DNA of 64,000 bases from Streptomyces sp. NBC_01296. GTDB lineage: Bacteria; Actinomycetota; Actinomycetes; Streptomycetales; Streptomycetaceae. The notes beneath the pieces are model-generated. The model worked only from the letters and a program-made list of their open reading frames with translations, did not search any database and was not told the origin of the DNA. How positions within the stretch are numbered: the first letter of the stretch is position 1; every line of letters starts with the position of its first letter. Positions 15,739 through 24,189 of this stretch are shown piece by piece. The position numbers were made by a program, and so were the translations under genes. Location of the stretch: the NCBI RefSeq assembly GCF_035984415.1, contig NZ_CP130720.1, positions 5,766,001 to 5,830,000 of the forward strand, read 5' to 3'.

Positions 15739-16553
15739 CAGCTCAGCAGTCCCGTCCGGAGCGGCTCGGCGTCGTGCGCCGCGTGGGGGTGTACGTGGTC
15801 GTGGCCGGGCAGGGCGTGCTGGCCCACGGCCTCCGGGGGCGCGCCGTCGTGGACGACGCAGCCGTCGCGCAGGACGACGGCGCGGTCGATCAGCGGCTCC
15901 AGCGGGCCCAGCTCGTGCAGGACGAGCAGGACGGTCGTGCCGGCGGCGACCTGCTCGCGCAGGGCGTTCGCGAGGACCTCCTGGTTGGCGAGGTCCACGC
16001 CGGCCATCGGCTCGTCCATGATCAGCAGTTCGGGTTCCACGGCGAGCGCCCGCGCGATCAGCACGCGCTGGTGCTGGCCGCCGGAGAGGGCGTTGACGGA
16101 GGCGTCGGCGTACGGGCCCATGTCGACGAGGGCCAGGGCCCGCTCGACGGCCGCCTTGTCGGCTTTACGGAGGATGCCGAAGCGGGAGCGGGCGAGCCGG
16201 CCGGAGGAGACGACCTCGCGGACGGTGGCCGGGACGCCGCTGGCGGCGGTGGTGCGCTGCGGGACGTACCCGATGCGCGACCAGGCGCGGAAGCGCTTGA
16301 AGTCGGTGCCGAACAACGCCAGCTCGCCGTCGGACAGCGGGACCTGGCCGACGACGGCGCGCACGGCCGTGGACTTGCCGGAGCCGTTGGCGCCGAGCAG
16401 GGCGACGACCTCGCCGCGCCGGACGGTGAGGTCGACCCCGCGCAGCACGGGGCGCGAGCCGAGCGAGGCGGTGGCCCCGCGCAGGGATATGACGGGCTGG
16501 TCCGCTGCCTCGGCGGGCTGGGACTCCATGGCACGCGCCTCCGTTACTGCCAT
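15738..16553 (-). CDS. znuC: zinc ABC transporter ATP-binding protein ZnuC
   Basis: A 271-residue ATPase: Walker A GANGSGKST, Q-loop in GYVPQRT, ABC signature as NALSGGQHQRVLIARAL, Walker B LLIMDEPMAGVD, H-loop VLHELG. The C-terminus is rich in histidine (HALPGHDHVHPHAAHD), which may bind zinc. It couples ATP hydrolysis to zinc uptake with ZnuB and ZnuA. Its start overlaps the znuA stop by one base. A later ATG (MESQPAEAADQ) is a possible alternative start. Confidence 0.94.
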   Translation of the reverse strand: MAVTEARAMESQPAEAADQPVISLRGATASLGSRPVLRGVDLTVRRGEVVALLGANGSGKSTAVRAVVGQVPLSDGELALFGTDFKRFRAWSRIGYVPQRTTAASGVPATVREVVSSGRLARSRFGILRKADKAAVERALALVDMGPYADASVNALSGGQHQRVLIARALAVEPELLIMDEPMAGVDLANQEVLANALREQVAAGTTVLLVLHELGPLEPLIDRAVVLRDGCVVHDGAPPEAVGQHALPGHDHVHPHAAHDAEPLRTGLLS

Positions 16554-17518
16554 TACTTGCTACCGAGCGCCTTCTGCAGGTTCTTCAGATTGGACCGCAT
16601 GACCTCGAGGTAGTCAGCGCCCTGGGACTTGTCGGTGATTCCCTCGAGCGGGTCGAGGACGTCGGTCTTCAGGCCCGTGTCCGCGGCGAGCGTCTTGGCC
16701 GTCTTGTCGCTGGCCAGGCTCTCGAAGAACACCGTCGAGACATTGTCCTTCTTCGCGACGGCCTGGAGTTCCTTCATCCGGGCCGGGCTCGGCTCGGACT
16801 CGGGGTCGACGCCGGAGATGCCCTCCTGGTCGAGGCCGTAGCGCTCGGCGAGGTAGCCGAAGGCGGAGTGCGTGGTGATGAAGGTCTTGGACGCGGTGTT
16901 CTTCAGGCCGTCCTTGAACTCCGCATCGAGCGCGGTCAGCTTGCCGACCAGCTCGTCGGTGTTCTTGCGGTAGTCGGCCGCGTGGTCGGGGTCGGCCTTC
17001 TCCAGGGCCGCGCCGACGCCCTTGGCGACCTCGGCGTACTTCACCGGGTCGAGCCAGATGTGCGGGTCCTCGCCGGCCTCGCCGTGGCCGTGGCCCTCCT
17101 CGCCCTCGCCCTCGTGGGCGTGGTCGTGGCCGGAGGAGCCGTGGACCTCGAGCTTCGTGAGGGCGGCGGCGTCGACTATGTGCTTCACGCCGGACTGGGC
17201 GACGGCCTTGTCGACGGCGGGCTGCAGGCCCTTGAGGTAGAGGACCACGTCGGACTCGCCGAGCTGCCCGGTCTGCTTCGGGGTGATCTCCAGGTCGTGC
17301 GGTTCCACGCCCGGCTTGGTCAGGGTGGCGGCCTTCACGTGGTCCTTGCCGATCTGTTCGGCCAGGAACTGCATCGGGTAGAACGACGCCATGACGCCGA
17401 GCTTGCCGTCCTTGCCGCCCCCGGCGGCCGAGGCTCCGGAGCAGGCGGTGAGGGCCGTGGCGCCGAGGGCGACGGCTCCGGCGAGGGCGGCTGCGGGTAT
17501 GAGGCGTCGTACGTTCAT
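16553..17518 (-). CDS. znuA: zinc-binding lipoprotein ZnuA
   Basis: A 321-residue cluster A-I (cation-binding) solute-binding lipoprotein. The signal peptide ends with the lipobox LTAC (Cys near residue 26), so it is tethered outside the membrane. Zinc ligands appear as histidines in GVEPHDLE, EDPHIWLDP and TTHSAFGYLAERY. A flexible His/Glu-rich loop, GHDHAHEGEGEEGHGHG, is typical of ZnuA and separates it from manganese-binding relatives. I chose the ATG at 17518 (MNVRRLIPA); an ATG at 17536 is in frame but lacks a ribosome site. A candidate Zur operator lies just upstream. Confidence 0.94.
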   Translation of the reverse strand: MNVRRLIPAAALAGAVALGATALTACSGASAAGGGKDGKLGVMASFYPMQFLAEQIGKDHVKAATLTKPGVEPHDLEITPKQTGQLGESDVVLYLKGLQPAVDKAVAQSGVKHIVDAAALTKLEVHGSSGHDHAHEGEGEEGHGHGEAGEDPHIWLDPVKYAEVAKGVGAALEKADPDHAADYRKNTDELVGKLTALDAEFKDGLKNTASKTFITTHSAFGYLAERYGLDQEGISGVDPESEPSPARMKELQAVAKKDNVSTVFFESLASDKTAKTLAADTGLKTDVLDPLEGITDKSQGADYLEVMRSNLKNLQKALGSK

Positions 17519-17539
17519 GACATCCATTTTCATCAAAAA

Positions 17540-17554
17540 TGGAAACGGTTGTCA
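17540..17554. promoter_or_regulatory. candidate Zur box upstream of znuA
   Basis: TGGAAAC-G-GTTGTCA is a 7-1-7 imperfect palindrome with five of seven symmetric positions. It resembles the actinobacterial Zur operator pattern (TGAAAAC-type half sites around one central base). It lies 22-36 bases before the znuA start, where bound repressor would block transcription. Confidence 0.65.
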
Positions 17555-17673
17555 AAAACCCTGGTGGGGAGCCCGGGGGCCGGGCCGCGGAAGGGGTCCC
17601 GATTTGAAAGGGGGGGTGCGGGCGCCGGTAACCTTGAGTCTTCGCCGTTCGTCCTCGTAATGAAGAGAGCACC

Positions 17674-19056
17674 GTGGCCGCCGACAAGATCGAAACCATC
17701 GTCAGCCTGAGCAAGCGCCGTGGCTTCGTTTTCCCGTGCAGTGAGATCTACGGCGGCACCAAGGCCGCCTGGGACTACGGCCCGCTCGGTGTCGAGCTCA
17801 AGGAGAACATCAAGCGCCAGTGGTGGAAGGCGATGGTCACCGGGCGTGAGGACATCGTCGGCATCGACTCCTCCGTGATCCTGGCCCCCGAGGTCTGGGT
17901 GGCCTCCGGCCATGTCGCGACCTTCTCGGACCCGCTGACCGAGTGCACCTCCTGCCACAAGCGCCACCGCGCAGACCACCTGGAAGAGGCGTACGAGGCC
18001 AAGCACGGCCGCCTGCCCGCCAACGGTCTCGCCGACATCAACTGCCCCAACTGCGGTGTGAAGGGCCAGTTCACCGAGCCGAAGCAGTTCTCCGGCATGC
18101 TGGAGACCCACCTCGGCCCGACCCAGGACACCGGCTCCAAGGCGTACCTGCGCCCCGAGACCGCCCAGGGCATCTTCACCAACTTCGCCCAGGTGCAGAC
18201 CGCCTCGCGCAAGAAGCCCCCGTTCGGCATCGCGCAGATGGGCAAGTCCTTCCGCAACGAGATCACCCCCGGCAACTTCATCTTCCGCACCCGCGAGTTC
18301 GAGCAGATGGAGATGGAGTTCTTCGTCAAGCCGGGCGAGGACGAGCAGTGGCAGGAGTACTGGATGCAGGAGCGGTGGAACTGGTACCGCGACCTCGGCA
18401 TCCGCGAGGAGAACATCCGCTGGTACGACCACCCGAAGGAGAAGCTGTCCCACTACTCGAAGCGCACCGCCGACATCGAGTACCGCTTCAACTTCGGTGG
18501 CAGTGAGTTCTCCGAGCTCGAAGGCGTGGCCAACCGCACCGACTTCGACCTCAAGGCCCACTCCGCCGCCTCCGGCCAGGACCTGGTCTACTTCGACCAG
18601 GAGACCAAGGAGAAGTACACCCCGTACGTCATCGAGCCGGCGGCCGGTGTCAACCGCGCCATGCTCGCCTTCATGCTCGACGCGTTCAACGAGGACGAGG
18701 CCCCGAACGCCAAGGGCGTCATGGAGAAGCGCACCGTGATGCGCTTCGACCCGCGCCTGGCCCCGGTCAAGGTCGCCGTGCTGCCGCTGTCCCGCAACGC
18801 GCAGCTGTCGCCGAAGGCCAAGGGCCTCGCCGCCGACCTGCGCAAGTTCTGGAACATCGAGTTCGACGACGCGGGCGCCATCGGCCGCCGCTACCGCCGC
18901 CAGGACGAGATCGGTACGCCGTTCTGCGTCACCGTCGACTTCGACACCCTGGACGACAACGCGGTGACCGTGCGCGAGCGCGACACGATGAAGCAGGAGC
19001 GCGTCTCCCTGGACCAGATCCAGAGCTACCTCGGCAGCCGCCTGCTCGGCTGCTAG
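17674..19056 (+). CDS. glyS: glycine--tRNA ligase
   Basis: A 460-residue homodimeric class II aminoacyl-tRNA synthetase of the eukaryote/actinobacterial type. It starts with KIETIVSLSKRRGFVFPCSEIYGG. Motif 2 is in FRNEITPGNFIFRTREFEQMEMEFF and motif 3 near PAAGVNRAMLAFML. An inserted zinc-ribbon-like pair, CTSCHK and CPNCGV, lies at about residues 91-128. The GTG at 17674 follows GAAGAGAG. It diverges from the zinc-uptake operon, and having zinc ligands of its own may give biological sense to the pairing, though that is inference. Confidence 0.96.
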   Translation: MAADKIETIVSLSKRRGFVFPCSEIYGGTKAAWDYGPLGVELKENIKRQWWKAMVTGREDIVGIDSSVILAPEVWVASGHVATFSDPLTECTSCHKRHRADHLEEAYEAKHGRLPANGLADINCPNCGVKGQFTEPKQFSGMLETHLGPTQDTGSKAYLRPETAQGIFTNFAQVQTASRKKPPFGIAQMGKSFRNEITPGNFIFRTREFEQMEMEFFVKPGEDEQWQEYWMQERWNWYRDLGIREENIRWYDHPKEKLSHYSKRTADIEYRFNFGGSEFSELEGVANRTDFDLKAHSAASGQDLVYFDQETKEKYTPYVIEPAAGVNRAMLAFMLDAFNEDEAPNAKGVMEKRTVMRFDPRLAPVKVAVLPLSRNAQLSPKAKGLAADLRKFWNIEFDDAGAIGRRYRRQDEIGTPFCVTVDFDTLDDNAVTVRERDTMKQERVSLDQIQSYLGSRLLGC

Positions 19057-19100
19057 GCCTTCTGCCCCGGCCGGGCTGAAACGGCCGGGCTGAAACGGCC

Positions 19101-19135
19101 GGTGGCCCGGTGCGCATCATGCGTACCGGGCCACC
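19101..19135. terminator. glyS terminator hairpin
   Basis: Bases 19101-19111 pair perfectly with 19125-19135, and inner pairs extend the stem to about 16 bp with a three-base loop. GTCGTTTT follows. It lies between glyS and the convergent gene ending at 19156. Just upstream, a 14-base unit (CGGCCGGGCTGAAA) is tandemly repeated twice. Confidence 0.85.
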
Positions 19136-19155
19136 GTCGTTTTCTCCGCCTCCGC

Positions 19156-19872
19156 TCAGGCGGCCTGGGTCTGGGCCTCGGCCTCGGCCGCTGCGGCGGC
19201 GCGCCGCTCACCCTCGGCCTTCGAGCGCTTGCCGTAGAACGCGGTCCACGCGCCCAGCATGCCGAGCACCGCGTAGATCATGATCGGGCTGATGATCACC
19301 ATCGTGTCGGTGGGCAGCGCGTACGCCAGGGCGATCCGCAGCCCGGCCTCGGCGAGGTACGTCACGCCCCACACCGTGGTCATGACGGTCATCGTCCGGC
19401 GGAAGCCCTCGTACTGCCACAGGCCGTTCCACCAGGCGGTGCTCTCGGGCGTGCCGTCGGTGGCGAACTTCCGGCTGAAGTAGAACATCAGCGGACGCGG
19501 GGCGAGCAGGGTCGCCAGGCAGAGCGCCCCGAACAGCCCGGTCACCCCGGAGTCCTTGATCAGCAGGGCCCGGGCGGAGTGGGCGCCGATCAGCGAGACG
19601 GTGGCAGTGATCGCCACGAACACCAGGGTGATGATGGCGAACTCGTCGACCTTGCGGCGCCAGGCCACGCTGATGGCGGTGTCGAGCACGGGCCAGGCGC
19701 CGCTGACCAGCATCGCGGAGAACTCGCTCCAGCCGTGGTCGCGCAGCTGGTTGTACGTGATGATCGGCGCGGCCACGTCGAGGCCGATGGTCAGAATCCA
19801 GCCGAGGGCGGCGGTGCCACCCGAACGGGCCGGAGGTCCGGGCTGCACTGCCTGAGTAAGTTGAGCGGACAA
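19156..19872 (-). CDS. VC0807-like integral membrane protein
   Basis: A 238-residue protein with about six predicted membrane segments, including ALGWILTIGLDVAAPIITYNQL, FAIITLVFVAITATVSLIG and a final IISPIMIYAVLGMLGAWTAF. It ends with an Ala/Glu-rich cytoplasmic tail. The pattern fits the VC0807/DUF3159-like group of unknown function. I chose a TTG at 19872 because AGGGGGAACC lies immediately upstream, while the next in-frame ATG is far upstream in a non-coding-looking stretch. It is convergent with glyS. Confidence 0.7.
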   Translation of the reverse strand: MSAQLTQAVQPGPPARSGGTAALGWILTIGLDVAAPIITYNQLRDHGWSEFSAMLVSGAWPVLDTAISVAWRRKVDEFAIITLVFVAITATVSLIGAHSARALLIKDSGVTGLFGALCLATLLAPRPLMFYFSRKFATDGTPESTAWWNGLWQYEGFRRTMTVMTTVWGVTYLAEAGLRIALAYALPTDTMVIISPIMIYAVLGMLGAWTAFYGKRSKAEGERRAAAAAEAEAQTQAA

Positions 19873-20023
19873 GGTTCCCCCTGAAACGTGCCTGATGAAG
19901 TGCGGTAAGGGGACCGTATGGAATTTGACGGGGCACGGACAAGCCGCCTCGCCCAAAATGATCATCAAGCTGTCCGGAGTGTCTGGTTCCGGACGGTGTC
20001 GTGCGTGGCCGCCCCGATCCCGA

Positions 20024-20617
20024 TCAGGCGCGCAGGCCCCGGATCACGAGGGCGGTGACGGCCTCGAACTCCGTGATGATCGTGGGCGAGAGCCAGTCGG
20101 CCGCGTACTGCGGATCGTGGAAACGGCCGGTGGCGTCGAACACCGCCCGGGCGGCGGCCGGCACGTCGGGCGCACTGAGCGAGCCCGCCTCGACGCCCTC
20201 GGAGATGATCCGGCCCAACTGGTCGATCAGCTGGCTCAGGTGGTGGTCCACGACGCCGCTGTTCTCGGAGAGCAGCACCGTGTACGTCGCGAACAGCTCC
20301 GGGTCGTCACCCGCCTTGTGCCGCTTGGCCTCGAAGAGCGCCTCCAGCCATGTCTCCAGCTTGGAGGGCGCGGCCGCGCCGGGGGCGGAGGCGATCTCCT
20401 CCAGGCGGACGACGCTCTTGGCGAGCCAGCGGTCCGTGACGGCCTCGCGCAGCGCCGCCTTCGACGGGAAGTGCCGGTACACGCTGCCGTGGCTGACGCC
20501 CAGGGCGCGGGCCACGTCCACCACGGTGGCCTTGGTGGGGCCGTAGCGGCGCAGCACCTCCTCGGTGGTCTCGAGGATGCGCTCAGGTGTCAGGGGCGCG
20601 GCAGCAGCGGGGGGCAT
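20024..20617 (-). CDS. TetR/AcrR family transcriptional regulator
   Basis: A 197-residue repressor. The N-terminal DNA-binding domain at residues 10-58 reads TPERILETTEEVLRRYGPTKATVVDVARALGVSHGSVYRHFPSKAALREAV, with the recognition helix in VSHGSVYRHF. The C-terminal domain is a helical ligand-binding bundle of a TetR_C type. It starts 21 bases after the aldo/keto reductase on the same strand, so it probably belongs to an autoregulated operon. A 15-bp-arm palindrome before the reductase is a candidate operator. Confidence 0.88.
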   Translation of the reverse strand: MPPAAAAPLTPERILETTEEVLRRYGPTKATVVDVARALGVSHGSVYRHFPSKAALREAVTDRWLAKSVVRLEEIASAPGAAAPSKLETWLEALFEAKRHKAGDDPELFATYTVLLSENSGVVDHHLSQLIDQLGRIISEGVEAGSLSAPDVPAAARAVFDATGRFHDPQYAADWLSPTIITEFEAVTALVIRGLRA

Positions 20618-20638
20618 GAGTACGACCGTACCGCCCGC

Positions 20639-21667
20639 TCAGTGCTCGCTGTCGAGGTGGGCCATCTGCGCTGCCGGGTAGCGCTCGCCGGCCGCGGCTC
20701 CCGCCGGGACCGCCTCCTCGATGGCCGCCAGGTCTTCAGGGGTCAGCTCCACGTCCATGGCACCCAGTGCCTCGGACAGCCGGTCCCGGCGGCGGGCGCC
20801 CACCAGCGGCACGATGTCCTCGCCGCGCGAGAGCACCCAGGCGATGGCGGTCTGGGCGACGCTGACCCCCTTGCCCTCCGCGACCTTGCGCAGGGCGTCG
20901 ACCAGGTCGAGGTTGCGCTGCAGGTTCTCGCCCTGGAAGCGGGGGCTCATCCCGCGGAAGTCGCCCGGCGCCAGCTCCCGGTCGCGGCTGAAGTGCCCGC
21001 TGATCAGACCGCGGCTCAGCACCCCGTACGCCGTGACACCGATGCCCAGCTCGCGGGCGGTCGGCAAGATCTCCTCCTCGATGCCGCGGGAGATCAGCGA
21101 GTACTCGATCTGGAGGTCGGCGATCGGGGCCACGGCCGCGGCTCTGCGCAGCGTGTCCGCGCCGACCTCGGAGAGGCCGATGTGCCGCACGTGCCCCGCT
21201 TCGACGGCCTCGGCGATGGCGCTGACGGTCTCCTCGATCGGGACCTCCGGGTCGACACGGGCGATCCGGTAGATGTCGATGTGGTCCCGGCCGAGGCGCT
21301 GGAGCGAGTAGGCCAGGAAGTTCTTGACGGCCTCGGGGCGGCCGTCGTAGCCGGTGAAACCGCCCTCGACGGTGCGCAGGGCGCCGAACTTCACGCTGAC
21401 CAGAGCCTGCTCGCGGGCCGCGGCGGGGGCGGCGCGCAGGGCCTCGCCGATGAGCATCTCGTTGTGCCCCATGCCGTAGAAGTCGCCGGTGTCGAGCAGC
21501 GCACCCGCGCCGTCGGGGACGGAGTCCAGGTAGGCGTGGAGGGTCGCGATCGACTCGGTGCGGTCGGCCTCCCCGTACAGGGCGGACATGCCCATGCAGC
21601 CCAGTCCCAGGGGGAAGACGGAGGGGCCGGTCGAGCCGAGGGTGCGGGTGTTCTCGTTCTTGGTCAT
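20639..21667 (-). CDS. aldo/keto reductase
   Basis: A 342-residue NADPH-dependent oxidoreductase of the AKR superfamily. The barrel begins TRTLGSTGPSVFPLGLGCMGMSALYG. The catalytic Asp-Tyr pair is in LLDTGDFYGMGHNEMLIG, the Lys in ALVSVKFGAL. The NADPH-binding end includes IVPLVGARRRDRLSEALGAM. The usual catalytic His segment reads HIDIYRIARVDPEVPIEE, where YRIA replaces the common YYLHR: a possible change worth noting. It is likely co-transcribed with the TetR gene downstream. Confidence 0.88.
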   Translation of the reverse strand: MTKNENTRTLGSTGPSVFPLGLGCMGMSALYGEADRTESIATLHAYLDSVPDGAGALLDTGDFYGMGHNEMLIGEALRAAPAAAREQALVSVKFGALRTVEGGFTGYDGRPEAVKNFLAYSLQRLGRDHIDIYRIARVDPEVPIEETVSAIAEAVEAGHVRHIGLSEVGADTLRRAAAVAPIADLQIEYSLISRGIEEEILPTARELGIGVTAYGVLSRGLISGHFSRDRELAPGDFRGMSPRFQGENLQRNLDLVDALRKVAEGKGVSVAQTAIAWVLSRGEDIVPLVGARRRDRLSEALGAMDVELTPEDLAAIEEAVPAGAAAGERYPAAQMAHLDSEH

Positions 21668-21682
21668 GGAACAACCATGGCA

Positions 21683-21718
21683 TGACGGGTGACAGATTTC
21701 AATATCTGTCACCCGTCA
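21683..21718. promoter_or_regulatory. perfect 15-bp inverted repeat before the AKR-TetR operon
   Basis: Bases 21683-21697 are the exact reverse complement of 21704-21718, with a six-base AT-rich centre (TTCAAT). It lies 15 bases before the reductase ATG and just after the DoxX stop. It may be the operator of the TetR regulator, or the DoxX terminator; no T-run follows on the minus strand, which slightly favours the operator. Confidence 0.55.
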
Positions 21719-21724
21719 GGGTGG

Positions 21725-22069
21725 CTACGCCGCCACCCGCAGGGCGAGCGCCGCCGCCGCGACCAGGGCGAGGGTGGCCGCCGGGGCCAGTTCGAAGTCC
21801 TTCACGCGCAGGTGGCTGATGACCGCACCGATGAAGTAGAGGGTCACGCCGACGGCCGCGGCCACGCCGAGCGGAGTCACCCAAAGGCCTGCGACCAGGC
21901 CTATCGCCCCGGCCGCCTTCAGGGTGGCCAGCCGGGGCAGCCAGGCGTCCGGGACCCGGACCTTCTGCATGCTCGCCACGATCGCGTCGTTGCGCTGGAG
22001 CGTGAGCGTGGCGGACGCGACCAGGACGAGTGCGAGCAGGCCGGCGGTGACGGCGTACGCAATGAACAT
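21725..22069 (-). CDS. DoxX family membrane protein
   Basis: A 114-residue protein with four predicted membrane helices, beginning MFIAYAVTAGLLALVLVASATLTL. It contains GAIGLVAGLWVTPLGVAAAVGVTLYFIGAVISHLRV, the pattern of DoxX-like proteins that can partner redox enzymes in membranes. I chose the ATG at 22069 since GGAG lies 8-11 bases upstream; an ATG at 22081 is also in frame. It diverges from a MarR gene with a shared candidate operator, so MarR control is likely. Confidence 0.8.
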   Translation of the reverse strand: MFIAYAVTAGLLALVLVASATLTLQRNDAIVASMQKVRVPDAWLPRLATLKAAGAIGLVAGLWVTPLGVAAAVGVTLYFIGAVISHLRVKDFELAPAATLALVAAAALALRVAA

Positions 22070-22097
22070 GAGGTGCTCCAACGATCGGGGGTGTTAA

Positions 22098-22119
22098 ATC
22101 ATTGAATAGCATCAACGAT
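22098..22119. promoter_or_regulatory. candidate MarR operator
   Basis: ATCATTGA-ATAGCA-TCAACGAT is an inverted repeat matching at 7 of 8 positions per arm. It sits in the 82-base gap between the divergent DoxX and MarR genes. Size, AT-richness and placement fit a MarR-family binding site controlling both. Confidence 0.55.
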
Positions 22120-22151
22120 CCAATCTCCGCAACCATTCCCCGGTTGTTACG

Positions 22152-22616
22152 ATGTCTGATATGACGGCAGCTCAGGAGTCTCCGCACCCACCGCAGCGGC
22201 TGGGCCTGCTGCTGGCCTGGCACGGCTCGATCACCGAGACCCGTATGAAGAAGGCGCTCAGCGCGGCCGGGCTCACCCCGCGGCACGCGATGACGCTGAT
22301 GCGTCTGGAGGGCGGCCCCGTCAGCCAGCGGACACTCGCCGAACAGCTCGAGGTGGACCCGAGCGTGCTGGTCGGCATCCTCAACGATCTGGAGGGCGAG
22401 GGGCTCGCCCTGCGCCGCCGGGATCCGGCCGACCGCCGCCGCCACAACGTGGCCATCACCGAGGCCGGATCGGCCGCGCTCGCCAAGACGAACTCCGCCC
22501 TCGACGAGGTCGAGCTCTCCCTGTTCGCCGCGCTCTCGCAGCAGGACCGGGACGCACTGCGCGGCCTGCTGGCCCGCATCGACTCGAACGCCGACGACTT
22601 CAACTGCGGCGAATAG
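22152..22616 (+). CDS. MarR family transcriptional regulator
   Basis: A 154-residue winged-helix regulator. The core reads LTPRHAMTLMRLEGGPVSQRTLAEQLEVDPSVLVGILNDLEGEGLALRRRDPADRRRHNVAITEAG, with the typical DPADRRRH wing. It diverges from the DoxX gene. The start may be ATG 22152 or 22161. It probably represses itself and DoxX through the palindrome at 22098-22119 and may respond to a small phenolic or oxidative signal, as relatives do. Confidence 0.9.
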   Translation: MSDMTAAQESPHPPQRLGLLLAWHGSITETRMKKALSAAGLTPRHAMTLMRLEGGPVSQRTLAEQLEVDPSVLVGILNDLEGEGLALRRRDPADRRRHNVAITEAGSAALAKTNSALDEVELSLFAALSQQDRDALRGLLARIDSNADDFNCGE

Positions 22617-22670
22617 GCGGCCCGCCCGGCCGTCGGCCGCCCGGTCGTCGGCCGCGCGCCCGCCCGGCCG

Positions 22671-24125
22671 TCAGCCGCGCGGCGGAGCTCCGGCCGTCCG
22701 CGAGGATGCCGTGGCCGTCTGCTCCAGCTTCCGGGCGGTCCGCGCCGCGGTCCCCATGGCCCACGGGCCACTGGTCACGGCGCCCACGACGAGTGCGAGC
22801 AGCCCGCAGCCCGTGATGATCCACCAGGCCGGCCGGGTCGCCTCGATGAAATCGGCGCCGCTCGCCGTCCCGGCCGCCAGGACCGCGCCGATCACGGCCA
22901 CGCCCAGCGTCCCGCCGGTCTGCCTGCTCGTGGAGGCCACCGCGGCCGCGACCCCCGCCTGGGCCCGGGGCATCCCGGAGACCGCGGTGTTGGTGATGGG
23001 CGCGTTCACCATGCCGAAGCCCAGCCCGAACAGCACGTACGCGGTGAACAGCAGCGGCGTCGAGGTCTGCGCCGAGAAGGCCGCGAACAGCACCCCGCTC
23101 GCCGCCATCGCCGTCCCCGCTATCAGCAGCGACGGCCGCGGCCCCCGATTGCCGACCAGTCGGCCCGACAGCGGTGCGCAGAGGAAGGTGAGCAGCGCCA
23201 TCGGCAGCATGTAGAGCCCGGCGTCGAGCGCGCTGAGCCCCCGTACGTCCTGCAGGTACAGGGTGTTCAGGAAGAGGAACCCGGACAGCGCGGCGAAGGC
23301 GCTGATCGCTATCACCGTCGCGCCGCTGAACGGAGCGCTCCGGAAGAACCGCGGGTCGATCAGCGGCTCCGCCCGCCGCGGCTCGTGGAACAGCAGCCCC
23401 GCCAGCGAGGCGACGGCCAGGGCCGTGCACCCGAGGACGACCGGCGAGTTCCAGCCGGCGGCCGGCGCCTCGATGATCCCGTACGTCACGGACCCCAGCA
23501 GGGCCATGACCAGCAGCTGGCCCACCGGGTCCGGGCGGCGCGGACGCCCGGCCCGCGACTCCGGGACGAACCGCAGGGCCAGTGCCAGGGCCAGCAGCCC
23601 GACCGGGAGGTTGATCCAGAAGATGGAGCGCCAGCCGACCGAATCCACGAGCAGTCCGCCGATCAGCGGGCCCACGGCCATGGAGATGCCGACCACCGCG
23701 CCCCAGACGCCGATGGCGCGGGCCCGTTCGCGCGGCGCGGTGAAGGTGTTGGTGATGATCGACATGGCGACCGGGTTGAGCATCGAGCCACCCACGGCCT
23801 GGACCATCCGGAAGGCGATCAGCCACTCCAGGGTCGGCGCGAGCGAGCAGAGCAGCGAACCCGCCGTGAAGACGACGAGGCCCGCGGCGAAGACCTTGCG
23901 GCGCCCGATCCGATCCGCCGTGGAGCCCGCCAGCATCAGCAGCGAGGCCAGGACCAGCGTGTACGCGTCGATCGTCCACTGCATACCGGCGACGGAGGCG
24001 TCCAGCTCGCGGCGCATCGAGGGCAGGGCGACGTTGAGGACGGTCACGTCGAGGCTGACGATGAGCAGGCTCATGCAGCAGATCGCCAGGACCAGCAGCC
24101 TCTGGCGGTGACTCGACTCCGACAT
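22671..24125 (-). CDS. MFS drug exporter, DHA2 (EmrB/QacA) type
   Basis: A 484-residue proton antiporter with 14 predicted helices. Motif C-like and family motifs are visible: SLDVTVLNVALPSMRRELDAS in TM1, AGSTADRIGRRKVF in loop 2-3, and VWGAVVGISMAVGPLIGGLLVD in TM5. The ATG at 24125 fits TM1 placement; there is little sequence for a ribosome site, so it may be leaderless. A TTAGGCGTACTATCGTAA stretch just upstream is AT-rich and may hold the promoter. The MarR gene is convergent with it. Substrate unknown. Confidence 0.9.
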   Translation of the reverse strand: MSESSHRQRLLVLAICCMSLLIVSLDVTVLNVALPSMRRELDASVAGMQWTIDAYTLVLASLLMLAGSTADRIGRRKVFAAGLVVFTAGSLLCSLAPTLEWLIAFRMVQAVGGSMLNPVAMSIITNTFTAPRERARAIGVWGAVVGISMAVGPLIGGLLVDSVGWRSIFWINLPVGLLALALALRFVPESRAGRPRRPDPVGQLLVMALLGSVTYGIIEAPAAGWNSPVVLGCTALAVASLAGLLFHEPRRAEPLIDPRFFRSAPFSGATVIAISAFAALSGFLFLNTLYLQDVRGLSALDAGLYMLPMALLTFLCAPLSGRLVGNRGPRPSLLIAGTAMAASGVLFAAFSAQTSTPLLFTAYVLFGLGFGMVNAPITNTAVSGMPRAQAGVAAAVASTSRQTGGTLGVAVIGAVLAAGTASGADFIEATRPAWWIITGCGLLALVVGAVTSGPWAMGTAARTARKLEQTATASSRTAGAPPRG

Positions 24126-24189
24126 GCTTACGATAGTACGCCTAACTAAAGAAATGCGTGCTGCGGTTCGGCTGGGCGACAATGGGGGG

